This document shows, piece after piece, positions 1-10,525 of a stretch of DNA of 64,000 nucleotides. Source of the stretch: Posidonia oceanica (Eukaryota; Streptophyta; Magnoliopsida; Alismatales; Posidoniaceae); the NCBI GenBank assembly GCA_037176725.1, contig JAZBRS010000077.1, positions 7,750,001 to 7,814,000 of the forward strand. The letters run 5' to 3'. Both the position numbers and the translations under genes were made by a program. The first letter of the stretch is position 1. Each line of letters begins with the position of its first letter. The notes below the pieces were generated by a model. The model did no database searches, was not told the DNA's origin, and saw only the letters and a list, made by a program, of their open reading frames with translations.

Positions 1-393
1 TACAGCAACGGCCATGCAAGGACCATCAAGAGTGTACCAGAGGAGTACCAGAAGCTGTCTGAGCTGACGGATGATGCAGTGACTTGGCGAATCATCCCAT
101 CCGTAGCTGAACCCTTCACCGTCTTCTTCGATGCTCGCAACACGCGACTCGTGGTGCTGCCAGGATTCACCAGGGGTGTGGAGTACCACCCTATCCAGGT
201 CATGCGGCAGTTTGGCTTCCGACAGGGCACCTTTATTGATAGCACCGCGCCTAGGCTCATGCAGACCTACCCTCTTAGCACAACGGCAGCCACAACAGAA
301 CTAGCAGACCTGATGCGGCATGGAGTGAAGTCTACGGACATCGCAGCTGTGAAGGGCTCAGGATGCACTTTCGAGTATGTCACTGAGGTGTAG
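1..393 (+). pseudogene. 3' end of sense PMD/DUF7745-like ORF of element A
   Basis: The reading frame is open from base 1 and stops with TAG at 391-393, so only the last 130 codons are in the window. The protein is a close match to the minus-strand ORF at 54265-54700: both carry RGVEYHPIQVM(R/Q)QFG and HGVKSTDIAAVKGSGC. The pattern of an aromatic/proline pair, then VMRQFG.RQ, resembles the C-terminal RQFG..Q signature of the plant mobile domain (PMD) found in MAIL1/MAIN proteins and in transposons; the full copy in G looks DUF7745-like in its N-terminal half. It lies between where integrase would be (left of the window) and the 3' LTR, on the same strand as the LTR polarity. No lesion is seen in this piece, but the 5' part is not visible. 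Function in the element is unknown. The link to PMD is by motif memory, moderate confidence. Confidence 0.6.
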
Positions 394-1009
394 GGACTCT
401 GGCCCCTCAGTGAGATTCCTCTTGGTGCCTCCAGTTCCTAGACTCCTGGAAAGCAAAGAAGGCTCGACTCAACTAGGCATCTATGCAGTTGCTTGTTTGC
501 TTAGCTCTTTTGAATCATGCTGTATCTTTTTGGCCTAGCAGAGGCGTGTAACCAGAGATTCACTCAATACAAAGACATTTCACGCCACTCGTTTGTGTTG
601 CATGCCTTGCTTATTGCATATTTGCTCCTGCCAGGATGTTGCAGGACCCGCATCAAGCACTTCAGAGCATTAGCCCATGCAAGCAGCCTCAGTAAGAGAT
701 CTAGAGCAGTTCCCCCTGCGGGCACCATGCAACCCGCAGACTTAGCAAGGGAGTTACAGCAAAGCTTCCCTCGAGACCAACATGCACGCAAGAACCTCTA
801 CAAACCCATGCATCGCCGCAACCGCTTTTGCCCAGATCGCTCCAGGCTGGCATCCCTAACTGCTCGTTTGGCAAACGTGTCAATTTTGTCTGCATTTCCT
901 TGCTTTCTCGATACTAAGGGTGCTTCGGCTGTCCCCTGGTATCATCCCTGATACTAGGGGCATCTTTTTAGCTGCTCTCTGGTATCGCTTCCTCTCCTCT
1001 TTTCCTTCT
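394..1009 (+). other. Element A region downstream of the PMD-like ORF
   Basis: No credible gene. The stretch is homologous, in opposite orientation, to about 53800-54262 in element G. It holds the first copy of a phrase that recurs in this family (TCCCTAACTGCTCG near 850, again near 2290 and 2350) and a strong hairpin at 933-960. Probably 3' untranslated sequence of the element. Confidence 0.55.
933..960. repeat. Perfect-type hairpin, 12-bp arms
   Basis: CCCCTGGTATCA, a four-base loop TCCC, then TGATACTAGGGG (one mismatch). The equivalent site in element G (53773-53800) is a perfect 12-bp stem with loop AGGG, so the stem is kept while the loop changes. Confidence 0.8.
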
Positions 1010-1029
1010 TCTTGCTTGACTTCACTCCG

Positions 1030-2275
1030 TGCGGACGAAGTCCTTCGCCTGTTTCCTTGAGCGAGGTCAGGCCCGCTTGCTTCCTCGGGCGAGGACAAGC
1101 CCTGCTTGCCTCTGTGCAGATAGAGCCCTTGTCTGTTTCCTCAGGCGAGGATCAGACCCGCATGTTTCCTCGTGTGAGGACAAGCCTTGCGCAGCTCCGT
1201 ACAGATGGAGTTCCTTGTTTCCTCGGGCGAGGATCAGGCCCGCTTATTCCTCGACCGAGGATAAGCCTATGCGTGCCCCACTTGCTTCCTTGGGCGAGGA
1301 CAAGCCTTTTTTCCTTTCTTGCTTGCTTCCTCGAGCGAGGACAAGCCCTTTTTCTTTTCGCGTGACTTCGCTCCATGCGGACGGGGTCTCGCCTGCTTGC
1401 TTCATCAGGCAAGGACAAGCCTCTTTCTTCTTGCCTTATGTGCGACTCTGCTCCGTGTAGACGGGGTCCCGCCTGCTTGCTTTCTCGGGCAAGGACAAGC
1501 CCGCTTGCTTCCTCGTGCGAGGAGAAGCCCCCCTGCGGCTTCGCTCCGTGCGGACGAAGTCCTTCCTGTTTCCTCGGGTGAGGATCAGGCCCGCTTGTTT
1601 CCCCAGTCGGGGACAAGCCCCCGGGTGGCTTTGCTCCGTGCGGACGAAGTCCCCTGTCAGTTCCCTTGGGCGAGGATCGGACTGCTGCTTGCTTCCTTGG
1701 GAGAGGACAAGCCCCCTTTGGATTTCTGTCCACGCAGAATCCCCTGCTTGCTTCCTCAGGCAAGGACAAGCCTTTTCTGTCTCCGTTCGCACAGAGGCCG
1801 TGCTTGCTTCCTCGGGCGAGGACAAGCTCTTCTCGGACCCTGTATGCTCGGAGTCCTTCCCTGTATCCTCGTGCGAGGATCAACCCTTGCATGGCTTCAC
1901 TCTGAGCAGACGATGCCCACGCTTGCCCTCCCCCTTTCTTCCTTTCTTGTTTGCTTCCTCGGGCGAGGACAACCTATTCTCTAACCTCGTATGCTCGGAG
2001 TCCTTCCCTGTATCCTCGTTCGAGGATCAGCCCTTGCGTGGCTTCACTCCGGGCGGACGATGTCCACGCTTGCCTGCCCCCTTTCTTCCTTTCTTGCTTG
2101 CTTCCTCGAGCGAGGACAAGCTCTTCTCGGACCCCGTATGCTCGGAGTCCTTCCCTATATCCTCGTGCAAGGATCAGCCCTTGCGTGGCTTCGCTCCGGG
2201 TGGACAATGCCCACGCTTGCCTTCCCCCTTTCTCTTTCTTGCTTGTTTCCTCGAGTGAGGACAAGCTGCTTCTGT
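1030..2275. repeat. Array of GC-rich hairpin repeats (CCTCGGGCGAGG family)
   Basis: A dense array of short inverted repeats. The main unit is GCTTGCTTCCTCGGGCGAGG followed by ACAAGC: TCCTCG pairs with CGAGGA and outer GCTTG pairs with CAAGC. Mixed in are GACTTCGCTCCGTGCGGA followed by CGAAGTC and TATCCTCGTGCGAGGATCA, each also self-complementary. From 1807 the units are arranged in a higher-order repeat with starts at 1807, 1954, 2101 and 2246 (periods 147, 147, 145). Long ORFs through the array on both strands are by-products of the repeats. A mirror copy lies at 52190-53740. Confidence 0.85.
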
Positions 2276-2716
2276 TCCCCTAGGGGTTGGCAGCCCTAAC
2301 TGCTCGGTCGACAACAGTCAAATTGTCTAAACCCTTTGCTTGTTGGGCTTGCAGCCCTAACTGCTCGAATGCCAAGCCCGTCAATCTTGTCAGGTGTCCC
2401 TTTTGTGAGCTCGGACTAATCCCCGAACTCATGCATTGCACTGCAGCTTTATTTGCATCCCTTCCGCATCAGCACCGCATTCTTTTGCTAACAGCATCGC
2501 ATGATATAACTGCACCTGCATGCATTGCATCTGCACTGGCACGCATTAAATCCACATCAGCATTCACATCTGCATGTGCATTGTGGCTCTGAGTCATGAT
2601 TTCCGGTGCATCCGCCGGGTAAATGACTCACACCTACAGCAATTAGCACTCCTGCCGGCGTCAGGTAGGGTGTCTTGTCTACCCTGAGCAGCGGTCTCGC
2701 TACGCTTGACCTCGCT

Positions 2717-2730
2717 CAGGGAGGGGCATC
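2717..2730 (+). other. Polypurine tract of element A
   Basis: CAGGGAGGGGCATC directly precedes the LTR start TGAAGACACCCC. The same tract (reverse complement) lies next to the LTR of G at 51689-51702. It would prime plus-strand DNA synthesis. Confidence 0.75.
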
Positions 2731-2982
2731 TGAAGACACCCCATTCTAATAGCCTGGAAGTTGGTGATTTTCTCCTACAGGTTTGCTTGGACTCTGGGAT
2801 GGCCCTCTTTTTTAGACTAACCCATTTCCACCCAAAACCAAACCCAAGCCCTTACCTAAACACCGAAATCAAACCCAAACCCTTACCTAAACCCCAAAAC
2901 CTCAACCCAAGCCTTTTACACATTTTTCAAACCCTTTTAAGCCCAAGCCCAAGCCCATTTCAGCCTTTTGTCTCCTGGGCAT

Positions 2983-5278
2983 GTTGTACGCTGGCACGGG
3001 CAACGTCCAACATTGGACGCGTCTTGTGCTAGCGTCCAACGTTGGACACGTTCTGCTCTAGCATCCAACGACCCGGGTGCAGCAGCGGTTGCTCCGCCAC
3101 CTTCGGCTCACCTCCCATCCTCTCTGCCGCCCGTACGCACTTACTACCCATCCTCTCATGCACTCCAGGCCACCCACTAGCTGCCAAGGCCAAGTAAGTG
3201 CACTTACTAGCCAGCTTCTCCACCTCAGCCCCTTTCCCGCTCTCCTCCACCCTCACTGACTTCGACCGTGCTTCTCCTACCACCAGCGACTTTCGCCGGC
3301 CTTCTAACAAGTCCCACACCCCCTCCTGCCAACCCTCGTGGCCTTCATACACCCAAGAGCCCCTGCCAATGCCTACCAAGACCTGTAAATCCACCTACAA
3401 CCTCTGCCATCAGTGGAGGAACCCATGCACCCACTTCACAAAACAGCAACTTCCACCCGTTGCAGCACTCACCACACGAACCCTAGAGAGAATTGAACCA
3501 CTCCGAGAGCTAGAGCAAACTCCCACCTCCACTCTCGACCCTTCGGCACCCTCTCCCGTGCCCCTAGCAAGCCAAGCGACCTCGCCAAAGTCCGCCTGCC
3601 GCAAACTTCTGCAATGCTGGCGAAGAGCACGAACCACCGTTTCAGGCCGCGCAAGTGTTGGTTATCCATCCCTGAAGCTCATGCATGAGTGTTTGAGTGT
3701 TTCTAGATGATTTCCATGCTTTATTGCGCAGCACACACCCCTCCTCGCCTTGGTTTTCCGACCACGATGAGGAGGAGGTGGGTGGAGTAATCCACCCGTC
3801 TAATCTTGGCACCAAGCATACCACCATGCTTGTTGTCAATCACACTTGCTTACTTGCAAGTTTATTTGGAGTTTCGGATCGATTTGGCTGCTGTTCTTGA
3901 CCAAAAGGTTCGTCGCTTTGTTGGACGCACAAGCTGGTGCGTCCAACGTTGGACGCGGCAGTGGCCAGCGTCCAACACCCTGCCATGCCTTGTTTGCCTT
4001 TGCTCTCGCTTTAAAGTTTGCCATGCTTTGCTGTTGCTTGCCTTTTGTGAGGCCAAGCTGCATGCCTTCTTTACATGTTTTCAGATGCTATGCCATGTCT
4101 ACTTCCTTGTTTGGATCATGTCTTGAATCATTTTTGCATGCCTTAGTTCTACCTGCTATCTGCCTACGTTGGACGCTTGGGTGAGCCGCATCCAACATGT
4201 CTGCTAGCTCATATCTGCTGCCATGCTTGTATCTTGCTTCTTTTTGAAATTTATGCATGATCCATGCATATTTAGTGATGCCTGTCCCCTATGGCAACCA
4301 AGTTTAGACTTGTTAATCTCCTCTCAAGTTGCATGCTCTTTTTCTTGGGTTTTTACCCTTTACTCCTATGCATGTTCTTCCTTTCTTCTCTCTCATGGAT
4401 TATATGCTTGGTATGTATGCTTTTTTCTTGATCTGGCATGTCAACAGTAGCTTGCATGCATGTTAAGTGGAGTTTAGAGCTGAGCTCCCCCTTTGCAAGT
4501 GGGTTTTGCATTCTGCATGCGTTGGACGCCAGGGGCTTCAGCGTCCTACGTTGGACGCTGCTGTCACCAGCGTCTAACATCGCTACTCATTTGCTTTGGT
4601 TTTAAATATTTGCATGATGCTCTGATCTGTATGTTTGCATGATTTTTGTGTTTACTTGCTTGCTTAGCCTTCATAGCAATTGCTCCTCTGCTCTTATAGA
4701 TCATATGCTAAGTTTCAGGCAGAGGTCTTGTTTGTTTGTGCCTCCCAGGGCGTTGTACGCTGCTATTCCTGGAGTCCAACATTGGACGCTAGTCCAGCTC
4801 GCATCCAATGCTCTGTTTGAGCTTTATGCCTGGCACGCGTTGCAAATGTTGTTTCTTCTTGGTTTTTGCATATCCTCTACTTGTATGTTTAGCTTGTGCC
4901 TGCTTATAGTAGCCTAAACGCATGCTTCAATATTTTATTTATCATCTGTAAGCTTGCTTGCTCTGCTGTCCCTTGGCCTGTGATGGACACCTGTCTCTCT
5001 GGCGTCTAACGTTGGACGCCATGCCCAAGGGCGTCCAACGCCCTCCTTGTTTTAATTGCTGATCTTTGCTTGCCTCTTGCTCTGAATCAGCTTCTGTTTT
5101 GTTATCATGTTTGCCCTGCATGTCATGCACCTATCCTACTACATTTCTGCATCTGCATCGCATTCATATAGTTAAAATGCATCCTTTTTGAAAATTGCAT
5201 GCTGTTTGCCTCTAGCAGGTGTTGGATGCCAGCAATGCCAGCGTCCAACATTGGACGCCGGAGTTGCCAGCGTCCAAC
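2983..5278. repeat. Seven twin/triple hairpin blocks in LTR A
   Basis: Blocks lie at 2983-3069 (triple), 3920-3976, 4168-4196 (single), 4521-4578, 4752-4808, 4980-5039 and 5221-5278. Each hairpin is GTTGGACGC, a loop of about 10-11 bases, then GCGTCCAAC; tandem hairpins touch, which creates the 18-bp palindrome GCGTCCAACGTTGGACGC at the junction. Loops differ from block to block while arms are kept or change slightly (GTTGTACGC, GCATCCAAC, GCGTCTAAC). All seven positions recur in the same order in the LTR of G. Confidence 0.9.
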
Positions 5279-5399
5279 ACTTGCAGTTGGCTGAACGTGA
5301 TTTTAAAATGTCGATTTTGCTTTGCTCGTCGTTTTCCGCATTTTATTTCTCTTGATGCGTACTGCAACCCGCATGCATGCTACCTGACCCCTGTTTTGG

Positions 5400-5600
5400 T
5401 TTTGCATCTCGCTTTTGCATCGTTTCCCACACCTTTGCATCGTTTTCCATGCCTTTGCATCGTTCTCCGCTCCTTTGCATCGTTTCCCGAGCCTTTGCCT
5501 CTTTTTTCGCACCTTGCATCGATTTCCGCGCTTTTGCATCATTTCCCTTGCTTGCATCGTTTTCTGCACTCACACCGTTTTCTGTGCCCACTTTGGTTTA
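5400..5600 (+). repeat. ~20-bp tandem repeat (CTTTGCATCGTTTTCC type)
   Basis: Around eight to ten degenerate copies of a unit like CTTTGCATCGTTTTCCGCAC. Related stretches are seen in reverse orientation in B (about 11160-11380) and G (about 49015-49280), with different copy numbers and content. Confidence 0.75.
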
Positions 5601-6068
5601 TCCCTTGCATGTCACTTGCATTGCCTGGTTTTCCCCGCAGTTTTGTTTTATCGCCTGCATTTGCATTAGGGCTATGATGCTTACTGCCTCGGCGTTCTCA
5701 CGAACCAGGGTTTGCCTAGTTCGGAACACTAGCAGCGTTGCTGAGCACATAGATAGCACGTTTATTTCCCATCCATAGCAATCAGACATTCATTGCATCT
5801 GGGCATTAGGCAAGCATCTTCCTGCATTAGCGAGCGAGTTTGCCTAAGAAAGACCGACTCTTGGACATATCGGGGGTGCCTAACACCTTCCCCGTGCGTA
5901 ACTGGAGTCCTTGCCCTTCTCTTGGCCCGCAATGACCTTTCCTTCATCCTAGGCACGAGTCATAGCATAGCATCGCATTGTGTTGCATCGCGTCTCTTTG
6001 CATCCGGTTTTGCATGTCTTTTCATGCATTACCCTCGGTTTTCCCTGTCTCCCAATTTAATAGACCTG

Positions 6069-6082
6069 GTGGCGACTCCGAT
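6069..6082 (+). other. PBS-like motif inside LTR A
   Basis: TGGTGGCGACTCCG lies about 160 bp before the LTR end. It resembles the presumed true PBS of the family in element B (TGGTGACTCCACTGGGGAT). The same internal motif is present in LTR B (near 10686-10699) and in LTR G (CGGAGTCGCCACCGGGTC near 48494). Confidence 0.5.
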
Positions 6083-6234
6083 TTGTCTTATCATTTCTTT
6101 TTCTTCTTTTGCTAGTGTTTCCGAGTCAAGTTTCTTCCATCGGATCCTGCCGCATATAGTGAGCCTATTTTGATCGGTGCACGCAAGCTTTAGTATCGTG
6201 CATGGACAATCAAAATTTCAGGATTACTACAGTG

Positions 6235-7435
6235 ATAAACAAGGGTTGATTATGGTTAGTCCCCGCTGGAGGCAGTTCATTGCTCGAGAAAGTGATGACC
6301 TGTGGCTCTGCGAACATACCCATCATATTTTCCAGAGTTGAAGGCTCATTGGTTTGGGACACATGGGCGGCCTGGAACATGCTGAGAAAAGCTTCTCGGT
6401 GTTCGCGAGTAGAATTGATCAAGTCCTAGATGGATATGTCAGCCTTGACTTTTTTCAGCTGGGCCGTTATGTTAGCTGTAGGCTGGTCTTTTTTGGGAGG
6501 GGAGGTAGTGGCTCTTGTGGTAGGTTCTGTAGAAGCGGGATCAAGGGATTGGCCTACTGGTGGTTGGCTCAATAGTAGGGATTGGCCTGCTGGTGGTTGG
6601 CTCACAGGTGGAGTAGGTTCAGGGGGTTAGGCCTGGCTGCTGGGGCTACAGGTCGGGTTACTGGGGCGATGGGTCTGTACACCCTCCTCGATCGCGTGAC
6701 ATCCTCACACATTTCTGCAGCGTAGTCATAAGGAACGTGGTGGGTATCCTTGGTTAGGTTAATAACTAGGGGAGCACGAGCTGCGAGCTCGAGAGGGGCC
6801 GCAAGGGTATTTGCCGGTTGGCAGGCAGATGAAGGTTGTTGCTGGGGAGGCTGTGCTGGCTCTGGCTGGGGTTTGGCCTACAGGCAGATGGGGGGTTGAG
6901 CCTCTGGTTGTATGGTGGGCCTCGCGGTAGCACGCTCTGGCTTGGCATCCAGTCGGATCATGTGAATCCCTGACTCGGAGCTGGCAAGTGCCGCAAGATA
7001 GAGAGAAGGAGAAACAGGCACAGAAAGATCTTGAATAAGATCAGAAGAGTCCACCACAGACGTAGCAGGCCCAGAGGGGAAAAGAGAATGCACACCTGAA
7101 GTCCCCGCGCCTCCTAGGCCAGAATGCTCCGGCAAGGGCTGGTGGACGATACTTGGATTGTGGGGAGCTGTCCCTAATGCAGAGGGGGATGCTGGTGGAG
7201 GGGTGGATGAAGATGCTACCTCCTGAGTGTTGATACGGATGACCTTTCGGTCAATCAGGTCCTGCACGGCTCCCCGCAGAGTGAAATAATTATTCGTCGA
7301 GTGCCTGACTACTCGATGAAAATTGTAGAAGTGATCCGTCCTATACCACCTCAAAAGAGGGTTCGGTGGCGGGCGGATTTCAGGGAGCGTGAGGAGTGAC
7401 GCGACCTTAGGGAGGACGGCGCTCAGCGGCTCCAC
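6235..7435 (-). pseudogene. Element B gag C-terminus and start of retropepsin region (interrupted)
   Basis: The upstream part (7435-6878) contains FYNFHRVVRHSTNNYFTLRGA, aligned with FCDFHRAPGHSTNSCLTLQDA of element G, a degenerate zinc-knuckle-like CxxH...GHxxxxC motif in which B has lost cysteines and a glycine. A proline/alanine-rich linker follows. The segment at 6422-6235 reads STREHREAFLSMFQAAHV...ITFSSNELPP and matches the sequence that precedes the DNGS protease motif in G. It stops at the insertion of A, so the catalytic motif is outside the window. Several in-frame stops lie in the linker. Confidence 0.75.
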
Positions 7436-7537
7436 TAGCTGAGTGTAGTGGCGCTGAGGGTGAGGCTGTCTCTACCCTTGGTGCTGTCCTTGCCGGACCG
7501 GTGTGGCTGAGTAGACCGGTCGGGCGGTGGTAGTGAT

Positions 7538-8334
7538 CTATGGTGTGTGAGGTGCACTAGGTGTGGGTGCATACAATACCTGATTCGGGCCAGGAGGAGC
7601 TACCATGTGGACGGGAGCAACAGGAGAGTCGACGTATGCAACAGTGGGCCGCAGGAGATCCCTCCTCCTAGGGTTGTTGTTGTTGTCGCCGCCGTTATTG
7701 TTGGTGTTGTTGCTGCTACCGCCGCTGCTGAGGAGGTGGCTTGCTTGGCGAAGACAAAGAGCACCGGAAAATTGCCGCCCCAAAGGGTGCTCTCCACGCG
7801 TGTGCTGACCCGAATCAGAGATGCAAAACTAGTGACAACCTGGATGGCAAGCAGAGCCCCAGTAGATGGCTGCGCACCTCGAATTACAATCTCGATAGAT
7901 TCCTCGTCAGAGGGTCTATCACAAACTTGTGCAGCAAGGGCACGCCAGCGGCCGACGTACTCCCCGAATGGCTCATTATTTCTCTGTTTAAGGGCGAAAA
8001 GGTCCTCGTGCATAAGGACCAAGTTAAGGTTGAAGGAGTACTGTTCCAGGAATGCCCTGCCAAGGTCGTTCCAAGTCTTGATGCCGGCCATATCAAGTGA
8101 TGTAAACCACTTGAGGGCCGGGCCAGTAAGACTCTTCTGAAACAGGCAGATCAACAACCTGTCATCAGCCTGAAGCTGAGCCAAGTCTCCGCAATACACC
8201 TTCAAATGGGTGATGGGGCAGCCCCTAGCATTGTATTTGTCGAAGGCTGGGATTTTGAACTTCGGTGGGAGTACCGCCTCTCGAAAGCAACAGAGGTCCC
8301 GGAACTGGTAGGAGTGGAAGTCCATGCCCTGCAT
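7538..8334 (-). pseudogene. Element B gag core (retrotransposon gag domain)
   Basis: The minus-strand frame from 8334 contains FKIPAFDKYNARGCPITHL, then LFQKSLTGPALKWFTSLD and TWNDLGRAFLEQYSFN, the usual hallmarks of the plant retrotransposon gag family (PF03732-like: substrate-binding core, W-F motif, F...QY). Gag forms the particle that packages element RNA in the cytoplasm. The frame breaks near 7600 and continues in another frame past a Thr/Ala-rich stretch. A stop lies just upstream of 8334. No intact gag ORF remains. Confidence 0.8.
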
Positions 8335-8634
8335 TCAATGAAGTGCCTTCTCTAAAACGGCGAACCTGTCGTCATTGGACTCTAGAGTTACTACCGGAGG
8401 TGATGGGGCAGCAGGGGCAGGGACCACATACGCCGTCTAGGTCGCACCGAGGTGCACCTCTAGATCCACCATCACGTCGCCTGGTGATGCAACGGGATGA
8501 CCGGCGTACCCATGCAAATGTGTAGTGGGTGCTGTGGGTGGTGCAAAGTATGTAGGGGAAGGAAATTGCTGATGCACAAGATGAGGGTATGTAGGATGCT
8601 ATGCAGTGAATTGTGGAGATTGTGGGAGCAACAA

Positions 8635-9465
8635 CTACTGCAGTGGCACGATGCCAGGCAACGGGCCGGAGAAGTGCTGTGCTCGAACCAACCTGAGGGG
8701 CTGGCCACCAGGTGGGGGAGGTGCATGCTGTGCGGTGAATGAAATGTGTGCAGGGGGAGGCTGCGCCCCTATCACCGAAGCAGAGAGCAGCTGGGGTGAT
8801 GGCCGGGGCGGCAAGGCAACAGGGAATGCCTGGAGAGCAGGAACAGGATGCAGAGGGATCTCAGGTGCAGAAGGAGCTAGAGGAGGGCGGGCAGACAGAG
8901 CCATGTCCTGAAAGATCTGGGCAAGCTCTGCCAAGCGCTGGTACCACTCTTCAGGGGTCCCGTCCATGGGAATGCTGAATTGCAGTGCTGGCGGGGGGCC
9001 AGATGCAAGAGGAGAGGACTCGGACTGTCCAGGAAGATAGGATCCTATGGCAGGAGTCGCCGTAGCAGGGTGGGTGTCAGAAGTGACAAGGCCCAGGGAA
9101 GGAGGGGTCAGAGGCACCTCCGGAGCACGAGCATAGGTCACCAAGATGGGATCGGTGAATGGGTCCGGAGTAGCGTGAGTCTGCCAATGCCCTGCAGGAT
9201 GTTGGGGTGCCCTGGGCGATAGAGGGGGAAACCCTAGTGTCACCGGAGGCACAGGGGGAGTGGTAACGAGAGTCGGAGGGGCCGAAGCAGAAATCCCCTC
9301 CAGAACAATAGGAATAAACAGGGGCTCAAGGGTGCACTGGGCCATGGCTAACCGAGAGCGGGTAAGAATAGGGCTGCGACAGAAAGGTGAAGAACGACGC
9401 CTAGAAGGAGCTATATTCGTGAAGGCGAATAGCTTAGAAAAGGGAGGGTCAAAAACAAGCGACAC
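8635..9465 (-). pseudogene. Element B gag N-terminal region, Pro/Ala-rich
   Basis: An open frame of 276 codons on the minus strand. The likely original start is the MAQCTLEPL methionine near 9345, with more open frame upstream. The protein is rich in Pro, Ala, Leu and Ser, with one patch (GTPEEWYQRLAELAQIFQD) that looks like a short helix. It leads into the gag core after stops near 8630. No known domain is recognised; such disordered N-termini are common in long plant gag proteins. Confidence 0.6.
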
Positions 9466-9479
9466 AACAGAGGCGTTAG

Positions 9480-10505
9480 TGAAGAGAAGTACTCAAGCTC
9501 CGACAAGGGAACTCGCTCACTGATCTCTATTGCAAATAAAGCAAACAGGTGTTAGAACCTGAAAGAAAAAAAAGCAAATGTTTAGTTGGTGGTATGAATG
9601 CAATCATGTAGATGGTATGCTATCTAGCATGCTCTCTCTCACCAATCTAGTGTGTCCTAGTAAGTTGTCTACTTCGGACTCACAAGTGTGTGGGTCACCA
9701 ACTCGGTTAGAAAGTAAGGCTCCCGTCTAGACCCTGGCCTAGAGCTCAGGTATGACGGGTGGTGCAGTAGTGGCCTTGACCCTGCCTAAGCATGGGCTGT
9801 ATCCGCTAGTAGCACCGACGTGACCCCTGACAAGGAGGGACAGACAGATCGACTCGCCCTGTGCCAAAGCAACTGGACGAGAGACCGAGACTATCCTTCT
9901 CAGACTGATAGGTAGACTCAGATGAGAAGATGCATGCCCTATATGATGGTTCATGCAAAATGATTAAAGTTTTTTTTTTAATCTTGCGTGTTTATTAACC
10001 TAAGGGGTGAAGGTGTGTTAGCGTCTCTAGTTGATCCTAGATTTGACTTTTACTTGCTGTTTTTATTTGCCAAAGGGGGGAGCAACCAGTCTCTAGTTGT
10101 CCTTAAGCCTAATGCAAAATGGGAAGAAAATCATCCAAGCATGGCAAGCAAACAACACACATCATTGCAAAAAGCATGGGCATGGCATGTGCATGTGTAT
10201 GTGGACATGATATTGGAAAAAGAAACACTTAGCATGTCAAAAGGCAGGTATGCATGGCATGTGCAGGTGCAGTGGCATAACATTTGTGTAAAACAAAATA
10301 CTTAACACCCAAAAGGCATGCATAGTGTGCCAAGCAAGTATTTAGGCATGTAATGCGAAAAAATAAACCAGCGCAAGCAAACATGGCATAAAGCGAGTAA
10401 ATAAACAAGCAAGTAGGTAAGCAAGCAAGGCATGCAAAAGCATAAGGCAAGCAAAAGCGCAAAAAGCAAGCGGCGAGAAAGCCAAAACGAAAGTCGGAGT
10501 CTTGT
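9480..10505 (-). other. Element B leader between PBS and gag
   Basis: Untranslated leader of B. It has frequent GCATG/CAAGC-type repeats (10120-10490) and no credible ORF. Packaging signals would be expected here, but none can be named from sequence. Confidence 0.5.
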
Positions 10506-10524
10506 ATCCCCAGTGGAGTCACCA
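10506..10524 (-). other. Primer binding site of element B
   Basis: On the minus strand TGGTGACTCCACTGGGGAT starts one base after the LTR end (10526). It begins with TGG as expected for pairing with a tRNA CCA end. It is close to the TGGCGACTCC...TGGGGA form that I recall for Ogre/Tat elements (attributed to tRNA-Arg); the tRNA identity was not checked. Confidence 0.65.
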
Positions 10525-10525
10525 C

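Larger units (their letters stand above)
2731..6229 (+). mobile_element. 3' LTR of element A (A/B/G family)
   Basis: The LTR runs from TGAAGACACCCCATTC (TG(T)AGACACC in G) after the polypurine tract to GGATTACTACA at 6229, about 3.5 kb. The end is fixed by alignment with the LTR of G, whose edge at 48342 reads, as reverse complement, GGATTACTATA. Next to it GTGAT (6230-6234) starts the interrupted protease gene of element B and is the likely target-site copy; the left copy is outside the window. The LTR holds seven hairpin blocks, a tandem repeat near 5400-5600, a GC-rich stretch at 3060-3700, and a PBS-like motif 160 bp before its end. No clear TATA box was found. Confidence 0.85.

Noticed and set aside
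1030..2275. Possible CRISPR array
   Set aside because: Repeat units vary, spacers are not of even size, and the context is plant retrotransposon DNA.
4440..5400. RY elements (CATGCATG) as seed-specific control sites in LTR A
   Set aside because: The LTR is generally rich in TGCATG, so single matches carry little weight.
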